Part shown: piece after piece, positions 1 through 9,800 of the stretch | How positions within the stretch are numbered: the stretch's first letter is position 1 | Layout: each line of letters starts with the position of its first letter | Origin: Forficula auricularia | Lineage: Eukaryota; Arthropoda; Insecta; Dermaptera; Forficulidae | Assembly: GCA_024734495.1 (NCBI GenBank) | Contig: JALMQS010000846.1 | Coordinates: forward strand, 379,805 to 443,804 | DNA: 64,000 nucleotides | Reading direction: 5' to 3' | Made by a program: the position numbers and the translations under genes | Notes under the pieces: model-generated | What the model saw: only the letters and a program-made list of their open reading frames with translations | Databases searched by the model: none | Told to the model about the DNA's origin: nothing

Positions 1-66
1 ATATATTTATGTGTGTATGTTTATTTGCATCAAGCAGAGGACAACCTCTTTGTTTCTCTTTATGAT
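1..66 (-). mobile_element. End of an inverted-repeat element of the TTTGCATCAAGCAG family
   Basis: Bases 20-60 carry the terminal block TTTGCATCAAGCAGAGGAC followed by AACCTCTTTG. The same block forms both ends of the elements at 28062-28995 and 28324-28806. The other end lies before the window. Confidence 0.6.
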
Positions 67-630
67 AGTATTATTCGAGGGGTGAACCGCGACCTCAAAT
101 CATGTACACCTACTTCCACTTCCACTTTCATTTCCAAGTGGAAGATAATAGATGACAATAGATTATCTAATGAATTCCAAAGTAATTCCAAAGTTGGTGT
201 ACACCTAATTCCAATCGCGGTTCACCCCTCGGTATTATTTATGTGTATAAAGTTTTAGGTGGATAATTGACAATTTGTTTCGCCAGAATATAGCATCTTC
301 ATCACCTGTTAACAATTAAAAATGCAAAAATAGTTAGGCTTTTTATTGATTACACATTTTAAAAATTAAAAAAAATATTTAATTAATGTGTAACCTGCAA
401 GAACAGTAACTATTTTTACAATTAATAGAGATTGTGGTGCAAGGTGAAACATCTTTAATAAAGATAAAAGTAAATAAATATTTTGTGAGATATTAATTTA
501 CGTTAACGTGAATCAAGTGTTACTTTTATCTTTACTATTTTTACATTTTATTTGTTAACAGGTGACGAAGATTCTCTCGAAACAAATTGACAATTGTCCA
601 CCTAAAACTGTATACACATAAATAATATTA
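66..630. mobile_element. Inverted-repeat element interrupted by a MITE in its left arm
   Basis: The left arm (68-75 plus 232-330) and the right arm (about 545-630, inverted) share TATTATTTATGTGTATA, GTTTTAGGTGGA and CACCTGTTAACAA. Both arms contain GTTTCG followed by a CTTCRTCACC end at the same distance from the tip. The interior 408-540 is repeated in FBXL20 intron sequence near 43280-43450. The MITE at 76-231 sits inside the left arm, so it arrived later. Confidence 0.65.
76..231. mobile_element. MITE with CGAGGGGTGAACCGCGA ends, copy 1
   Basis: About 156 bp, palindromic ends, flanked by a perfect 8-bp target duplication GTATTATT (68-75 and 232-239). An 8-bp duplication is typical of hAT and P-like transposons, but the terminal sequence is not the usual hAT CAGNG. 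There is no coding capacity. Four more copies are in the window. Confidence 0.85.
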
Positions 631-805
631 ATCTGATATTAGTGTTTTAGTACGTTTAACATTTCTTACATCCATAGATCTGTTTCCCAAACCCTCAAAA
701 TCTAAACATCAAAAATATTCTAGAAAAAATCAAGGAAACAACTATCCAGAACTTTTGAATAAAAGTTTACCATCATATTAAATTTTTTCAATTTATTCAT
801 TTCAG

Positions 806-3800
806 AGATTTCACTTATCCAATTCATCTTGAAGCAATAAATAGTCTAATTATTTTATTATCTGTACATTTATTTTCTCAAAGACCAGCAGCAAATTCTT
901 TCATTTATAGGTATGAAACTTGATTTATACTCTAATCTTAGAATAAAAAAAAATATATATTCCATCTAAATATATTAATATAAAATTTCAGAAGCCTTAT
1001 TCAGGGTAAATATTCAATACATGCCCCTAAATTAATGAAAGTTTTGCTCCAGCATGTTGCTGATTATGAAAAGGCGCCACCTGGGTTACATCCAAGTAAT
1101 GGCGGAGGGAGCATTATGCTTGGCATTGCTTGTAAGTCAAATAAATCAATAATAATTTTAATACCAAGCAAATAATAAAATTCTTTGCTTCATGAACTGG
1201 ATTCATTTATTTGAAATATTGCAATCTATCCAAAATTAAATGTGTGTAGACGGTTTGACCTCTAAATTTAAATAAGTCATAAAAAAATATATAAATATTT
1301 CTATATAAATACATAGGATTCATTATTAAAGTTCCGCAGACCCTCACATAAGCTCATTAAAGAGAGTTAACATGCATACAACTCACACTTTTCAGATAGA
1401 AAAGGGTCTGTTTATGACTATTTAATAATCTAATAAGAATTCTTTTCTTTCTGAAAAGGTGCTTACGACGTGCGTAACTTGAAAATTTTATATATTATAA
1501 GAAATAAATCAATATTAAGACCCACTCTTTGATTTATTTTATTTATTTATTCACTTAATGATTCTCTGAGCGTCTTGAGAGCAGAAAATACAGAAGAAAT
1601 ATTTGGATTACAACTGGTATCTTTTTGAACAAGATACATTATTACAAGTGGTTATATCTCTAAACAATAACATCAGCAAAAACAACAATAATACAAACAG
1701 AATATTTCAATACAAACAGAATATGTACATAATATGATACCCCAATACACTCCAACTCATCACGTATTCGTTCATTTATCATTTGGTAAAAATATATCAT
1801 TTCATTCATTCATAGAGTAGAGATACAAAAGTCAAACACTATACTATAATACAATTCCGATAATGGGATACATTACTTCACGCAATCATATGCTTAAATT
1901 AAACTAAAAATAAAACAATACAAAGTCAACACAGTACGCGTTATTTTATTCTCTAAATTAATTTGTTCAAAAAACCAAATGAAACGAAACGATGATTCGT
2001 GACATGAAACTCGATTCTGTTGCAGCTTAAAGAAATTTTTCATTTCACCTACTCTTAGAGCAGTCTGCTACACTCGGCAAAAAATCTTTTTAATTTTGAT
2101 GATAAAACTATTTAAGTCTTTTACCTTAGAATAAATTATATTCTTCTAAATAAAATTTTATCGTAAATGATTTTTATCTTATTTTGCCTCAACTACAGTT
2201 TCAATTAAATTTTAACACTTTCAAAAGAAAAATTGTTATATGTATCTAATACAATAATATTATATTTTTTTAGCCGAAATATGGAATATGTTAACGCTTG
2301 GCTTAAGCAGAAATTCATACCAAAATGAATCGACTGAAGTGCCCGTGTGTGTTGATGCTCCGTTAGCTAGCCATTCATTACTTCTTATATTAGTTTTAAC
2401 TAATCATTGTACAGCGGACAATCCGTATAGGCAAGCGTTGTTTTCATGTACATATTCTTCTGCTGATAGAACAGCACCTCAACCTGGAGGTCCAACTTTT
2501 AAAATTGATTTCGCAAAGCTTTACACTACTTTGTGTAAAATTGCTACTTTGGAACATGGAACCTTACTTCTTTATCTATTACTTCATCGAAATCCACATT
2601 TTAAGAATTTTGTCATGTCTAGATCAGATATAGAAAATTTGGTAAGTTTTTTATTTTCTTTATATTAAAAATTATCCATATAGTACAAGATCCCGACTTA
2701 GTTCGACCTTCACCTATCGAGTTTCCTAATGAAATTAAAATTTTGATAATATAATGTATTAACAAACAAAACTTGATAGGGTCGACATCCAATTCCATGC
2801 ATAGCTATTTTATCTAATTTATTAGATTAATACAATTGGATGTTGATGAAGGCAGTCCAAGGTGGTTGTAAAAAAATAAGACTATCGGTTTTATTATTTT
2901 ACATTTATTCGATAACCGACGTTTCGGAGATTTACTCTCTCCTTCTTCATCCAATCAACATCCAATTGTATATTTATACCAGTCCGTCTCCTAAAGAAAA
3001 ACTCTATCTATTAGATTAATTTTTATTTATTTATTTGTTTTATTTATTTTTTAATTATCTACATTTTCATATATAACAATAAAGGAAACTCTATAACTAC
3101 AAAGTACTAATTCGAAGTTACCTGTTGATACCCTTTCTACCTGGACTTATGCAGGGAAAAAAGATGGCGACCTAACTTTGGCATTTTATATACATATTTT
3201 ACTCTCGACTGGTAATATATTTATCCAAAAACTCGATAACTACATTTATGTAATAAAATTAACAACTTTTTTTTTTTTTTATAATGATATTGATACAAGA
3301 AGAAGTTGCACCAAGAAGGTACAACCTCTGAAGTCCGTGGTGGACCCTTGTAACGTGAAGATAAGGGGAGATTTAGGGATTGGGTAGAGGTCGAAGGTAT
3401 CTGTGGATGCTGGTCTTGAAAGATTGAAGGTTATAAGTAGCTGGAAAGACGGTCGGGGGAAGAGAATTCCAGTCTCTAGATGTCACTTTAATTTTTTATT
3501 AAAAATAGCTATGCATGGAAATTGGATGATTGAAGATAGTACGTTGTACTATAGTGGGCATCCTAACGAACATAAGGGTGGGGTCGGATTTGTGGTGAAT
3601 AGCAGAACTCTGAGTAGTGTAATAGACTTCCGCCCGTTTAATGAAAGAATATGTGTGTTGAGGATTAAGGGAAAATTTTATAACATATCATTTGTTAATA
3701 TATATGCTCCTACGGAAGATAAGTCAGAAGAAGATAAGGAAGCCTTTTATCAAGATCTAGAATTCATATACAATCAACTTCCTCAGTATGATCTTAAGAT

Positions 3801-6800
3801 TATCCTTGGAGATGCAAATGCGAAAATAGGTAGAGAAGAAATATTGAGACCCACAATCGGAAAGGAAAGCCTCCACCATGATTCAAATGAGAATGGACTT
3901 AAGATGGTTGGCTTCGCTACTATGAACAACTTAATGGTGATGAGTACATATTTCCCTAGGAAAGACATATATAAACAAACATGGGTGTCGCCTGATGGCA
4001 ATACAAGAAATCAAATAGATCACTTCCTGGTTGACAAAAGACACAAAACTAGTGTTAAAAATGTTCGTAGCTATAGAGGTGCCGAAATGGGGACTGACCA
4101 TTTCTTGGTTGTTATGACGCTGGGAGTAAAAATTCGGAAAGTGATTCATACCACGGAGTCATTGAAGGGTTATAAATTTGACTTAGAAAAGATCAACATG
4201 CCAGGTATGAAAGAAAAATATCAGAGTGAAATCAGAAGGCATGGTGGCAATTATGAGGAAGATGGGTTGCCTGAAGTGGATGAACTATGGGAAGGAATGA
4301 AATGCACTATTAAAGAAGCGGCCAAGGAAGCTTTTGGAGAGGCTGAAAGAATTAAGAACAGGAAGCCATGGTTTGAAAAGGAATGTGTGGAGGCTGTTGA
4401 GAGGAGGAGAGAGATTCGTTTGAAATACCTGGGTGGAGGAGAATCGTTAGAAAATTACAGAGGGGTGCAAAGAGGGGTGAGTAGGCTTCTGAGACGAAAG
4501 AAGAGAGAATTCTATAAAAGAAGGATATCAGATTTAGAGCAAGCCTACGATCAAGGTAGAATAAGAGATTTCTACCAGGAAATAAGACAAGAAAGAAATG
4601 GTTTCAAAGCCAGGTCGTGCATAATTGCTGATATAAATGGTAATGATATAACAGAAAAAGATAAAATCATGGCTAGATGGATGAATTACTTCCAAGAGTT
4701 GTTAAATTTTACTCCTCCTAGAGAACCCCTAGAGCACAGTATATATATTACGGCAGAGAACTATGTTGAAGTCCCCACCAGGAATGAGATAGCGGAGGCA
4801 ATGCATCATCTTAAAAACAGAAAGTCACCTGGTATTGATCAAATCCCCTCAGAATTGTTGAAGGCGGGAGGTGATTCGCTGATGGACATGATGCATATCC
4901 TAATAACAAGAATATGGGATAGGGAGGAGATTCCTGGTGAATGGAGAGAAGCATTGATAGTCCCAATACATAAAAAAGGTAATAAGAAGATCTGCGGGAA
5001 TTATAGAGGAATCTCGCTTTTGATAACTGCATATAAGATATTATCTCGTATCTTGCTGAGAAGACTAAGTCCCATCTCAGAGGAAGTTCTCGGGGAGTAT
5101 CAGTGCGGTTTCCGTAAGGGTAGATCAACATCGGACCAGCTGTTCAACATCCGACAACTAATGGAGAAGAGATGGGAATACGCCTTGGATATACACCATC
5201 TCTTCATTGATTATAAACAGGCATACGACAGTGTATATAGGGAAAGCCTATGGACTATAATGGAAGAGTTTGGATTCCCCAAGAAATTAATCAGAATGAC
5301 AAAGGTATGTGTGTGCGGATCAAAATCTAGAGTGAAGCTGGGTGGAAACTTATCTCAGCCTTTTGAAATTGGAACGGGTTTGAGACAGGGTGATGCCTTG
5401 TCACCATTGCTGTTCAATCTAGTTTTGGAGAAGATAATGAGGAGTGTAAAACGGGTTGACGCGGGCGTGCCTCTGGGCAGAGTACTGAGGGCCTTCGGAT
5501 ATGCGGATGACATTGATCTTGTCTGCATGAGTGAGGAAGGACTGAAGAGAATGTTCGGTGCGCTCGAGACGGGAGGGAATGGGGTGGGTTTAGTTATAAG
5601 TGAAGAGAAAACCAAATACATGCTAATGTCGAGATCCATACCAAGTTGCACACCAATGAAAGTGGGGAACAGGGTTTTTGAGGGCGTAGCGAGGTTTAAA
5701 TATTTGGGCGCTATAGTGACGTCGGATGCCAGAATAGACCAGGAAATAATCTCTCGAATACATGCGGGTGATAGAGCTTTGGCAAGTCTGAGTGGACTAC
5801 TTCGAATGAGAGTTCTATCACGAGAAATAAAAATAAAAATATACAATACCTTAATAAGACCGGTTGTGATATATGGCTGTGAGTCGTGGACAATGACGCT
5901 ACTTAACCAGAGGAGACTGATAAGTTTCGAGAACAAAGTTCTCAGGAATATATGTGGGCCTGTTCAAGATCTAACTTCTGGTGAATGGAGACGAAGATCC
6001 GAGGAAGAAGTCAGAGACTTGACAAAGCAGCCATATATCTCAAGTGTAGTGAGGAAAAGAAGATTAGAATGGGCCGGTCATGTGGCTCGTGCTCCGAAAA
6101 CCAGGGACATAAAGAACCTCCACGAGAGCTACCCGCCTGGAAGAAGACCACCAGGCAGACCAAGACAAAGATGGCTGGATAATGTCGTCAGAGATCTGCA
6201 AGAGCTTCACGTGGGGGCAGGATGGGAGGGATTGGCCCAGGATAGAGGGATATGGAGAGGCATCACGCGAGAGGCTCAAGCTCTACAAGGGCGATTTGGC
6301 CATCGGAAGTAAGTACCAGGTGGTAAGTATGGAAATTGGATGTCGACCCTATCAAGTTTTCTTTATTAATACATTATATTATCAAAATATTAATTTCATT
6401 AGGAAACTCGATAGGTGAAGGTGGACCTAAGTCGGGATCTTAGACTAATAATTAATTTTCATTTTGTTTTTGTCTATTTCTAGGTGGTACCGATATTAAA
6501 AACTTTATATCATGCTCCAGATAGTAATAGTCATCATATCTATATGTCACTTATAATCTTATTAGTTTTAAGTGAAGATAATCTTTTTAATAAAACTGTT
6601 CATGAAACTGTGAGTTTCAACCATTTATTTATATAGATTCGAATTTTAATTTTATTAATGATATTTATATTTATATTTTCAGATGCTTAAAGGAGTAACA
6701 TGGTATACTGAACGGTCAATTTCGGAAATTTCCCTTGGCGGACTTCTTGTATTGATTGTTATCAGAACTATTCAATATAATATGCTTAAAATGAGAGTAA

Positions 6801-9800
6801 GGACCTTGAATATTTATTAGGTGCGACAATTTTATTCCCAAAATTCACCTCTTGTTGCCAACGAAATGTGCATCTTTATACTGGTTAAGGCAGTTCTTTC
6901 ACAAATGCAAAAATTCAAGAAGTCTTCGAAACTTGGAATATAAGTCATTAAAAGTATAATAAACACACTGTTAAAATTTGAAGACGATTTACCATACCAA
7001 ACATGAAATAATTGCAATTAAAAATGAAATTTTTACATATGGTAGATTGGGAAAGGGTGGGAAAATATTAATTATTTTATTTTTTTTCATTGAAGGACTT
7101 TCACCATCTTGATGAAAAACTAATATTTGTTAGAATAATATATTCGGAGTAACTTAAAAAAATTTAAATTATTTACCTCGTAGTTTTGATAAAAAATAAA
7201 AAAAAACATATTTGGGCGATTATTTTTAGTGGAGGGGATATAATATCAATCGCTTGGAAACGATCCATTCATAAAGAGAATATAGTAGTATGAAAAGTAC
7301 AGTCACGTTAAAAAACATAACCTAAAATTTTATTTAGCACCGTTCATATGTATAGTCAGGTTACGAGGCTAAAACTTTTTGTGTGGATTGTCGCGAAAGA
7401 ACCTCCTTAAAAGAGTGTTTCTATTTCTGGAAACCGGCTTGAAACTTTCCTGAAAAAGTCCTGAGTTTTATTATCATATTATACTGAATCATAAGAAATT
7501 TTATTACAGTATTTGATTATGGGAGAATTCACAATGGGTCTAGATTCGAAGACATAATTCAATAATAAATTTTTTGAAACTCTCTCACAGGCTTGTTGAG
7601 CCACAATATAGGTTTTTTTCTCCCAACAAAATCTCGCGTTCTTTTCAGCACCTATAAATAGAATTGACTGACCTTTTTTCCTGTTCAATAAATTCTTGTT
7701 CGACTCTCATCTCTTTGAGATCGAAGAAACACACCGGATGGTCTCAATTTGTGAACGTGACATGCGTGCTCTTAAGGTAGTTCTTTCTCAAATACAAAAA
7801 TTCAAGAAGTCTTCGAAACTTGGAATATAAGTCATTAAAAGTATAATAAACACACTATTAAAATTTTAAGACGATTTACCACACCAAACATAATTGCAAT
7901 TAAAAATGAAATTTTTTATATATGGTAGATTTTTTTTTTTTAATGATATTGATGTGAGAAGGAGATACACCAGAAGGTGGATCCCCTAAAGACCTGTATG
8001 GGCTGGCCCCTCCATCGTGAAAAGAACAGAGTAGAAGGAAAAGAAGCCGGGATCACGAGCCAATCTCAGAAACTTAGATACAATTCAATATCCAATTTAC
8101 TAAGGTTTTAGGGGCTTCGAGCAGTGGTAAATTCTCCGCGCGATAAATTCGGTTAAATTTATCTCCCACTTAATTTTTATTTATTAAATTTCTTCCAGAA
8201 CTTAAGTGACTTGATTTAAATTTTTCGTTAAATTGAATTAAATAATACAAATAGTTACTAAAATTCTTGTTTTATTATATTTGTGACAAAACCAACCCTT
8301 CAATTTAACGATTAATTTTTATTACCAGACCCTATACTTACAGAAAAAATGTCTGGGTATAGCCGGGAATCGAACCCCGAGACCTCCGGGTTGCCAGTCA
8401 GTTATTCTGACCATTGTACCACGGAGGCGGACTGAAGATTGGGAAAGGGTGGGGAAATGATCATTATTTTATTTTTTTTCATTGAAGGACTTTTACCATC
8501 TTGATGAAAAACTAATATTTGTTAGAATAAAACATTTGGAGTAACTTAAAAAAAAATTGAAATTATTTACCTCGTAGTTTTGATAAAAAAAAAATATTTG
8601 GGCGATTATTTTTAGTGGAGGGGATATAAGATCAATGACTGACTTGGAAACGATCCATTCATAAAGAGGATATAGTAGTTTGAGAAGTACAGTCACGTTA
8701 AAAAAAACATAACCTAAAAATTTAGCACTGTTCATGTGTATAGAGTGCTTACGAGGCTAAAACTTTTTGTGTGGATTGTCGCGAAAGATCCCTTTAACTA
8801 CATGATCTGCCGTTTTGTCATACTAAAAGAACCAGGGACAAGCTGCCGATTTCCACACCAAGTTTTTTTCATAGGCGTTGCTCTATATTTTAAGCACTAA
8901 TTTTTATGCCAAAGTCTAAAATCAGATCTCTTGTCTTCACAATGACCCATTATCAAATGTTTATTTCGGTTTGAGGTTTACTCACCTGCTAGTGGAACAT
9001 GTACAAACGGAAAAATACTATTACTCTTACCAAATCACCACAGATACTCCATGATCTTTTCGGGAATTTAATTGAAGCACTTCGTCTCTCTATATATAGA
9101 ATTATTATGCTAACAATCTTCCTTTTTTTTAGGATAAATATCTTCATACAAATTGTTTAGCCGCTCTAGCAAATATGTCTGGTCAGTTTCGAGCTTTGCA
9201 TCCTTATGTTAGTCAAAGACTAGTTAGTCTCTTTGAAACCTTATCAAAGAAACATATTCGGCTTACTGAACAAGTGAAACTGGAAACTGCAGCGAATGCA
9301 GAAAATGAAGAAGGGGAACCCACCGAAATTGTAAGTCTTCCATTAACAAAACTGAAATATTGGTAATATTTATCTATCTAGTTTGTTCTGAGGGATTTTT
9401 TTTTTATATACATATATTACACACCAATAATCAAATATTCAAAACTTAATTTTTTTACTTAAGGTAGTTGTTCCGCCAAATGGGTTTTCTTAGGATTTTT
9501 TTGAAATTTAGACAGATTATTATGTAAATACTTTTGCATCGATTGGTGGCAAAACGAAATTTATGAACAATATAGTTCCGGAGATATTAAATTTCAAAAA
9601 TAGAGTTTTTCAGACTCTTATACATTGCACTATACGGGATATCGGAAAATTTACATACATATTTAATTATAATTAAAAAACCCTTCTTACCATTTTTATA
9701 AAAAACGAAACCAACATTAAACAATAACCAATACATATTTTAAGACAATTTTGATTCATAGTTACAACACAGATTCTGAGATAATAATGAATAAATAATG

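Larger units (their letters stand above)
2681..6447. mobile_element. Inverted-repeat DNA element hosting a LINE in its right arm
   Basis: The left arm 2681-2812 matches, inverted, the right arm, which is split into 3501-3528 and 6343-6447. Shared blocks include AAGATCCCGACTTA, CACCTATCGAGTTTCC, TGATAGGGTCGACATCCAA and the inner ATGCATAGCTATTTT. ATA flanks both tips (2678-2680, 6448-6450), a possible 3-bp target duplication. The internal part 2813-3500 holds a GTTTCG hairpin at 2928 and an antisense LINE tail. The split of the right arm is explained by the RTE insertion. Confidence 0.75.
7776..8793. mobile_element. TTAA-flanked element, GTTCTTTC family, copy B, with nested insert
   Basis: TTAA at 7772-7775 and 8794-8797. 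Matches copy A up to 7930 and again from about 8437. The 500 bases between are later insertions: a LINE tail, a small repeat (8195-8305) also found near 62510, and a tRNA-like SINE. Confidence 0.7.

Noticed and set aside
13..258. 81-codon ORF at the window start
   Set aside because: Spans the ends of two transposons and a MITE; not a gene.
3160..3180. AAGATGGCGACC as a promoter YY1 site
   Set aside because: Inside a transposon within a Dym intron, with no exon downstream.
3403..3528. ATG at 3403 as the true start of the RTE protein
   Set aside because: The DNA before 3529 lies outside the 14-bp target duplication and belongs to the host element and an antisense LINE tail.
5355..5936. 193-codon reverse-strand ORF
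   Set aside because: Shadow of the RTE reverse-transcriptase frame.
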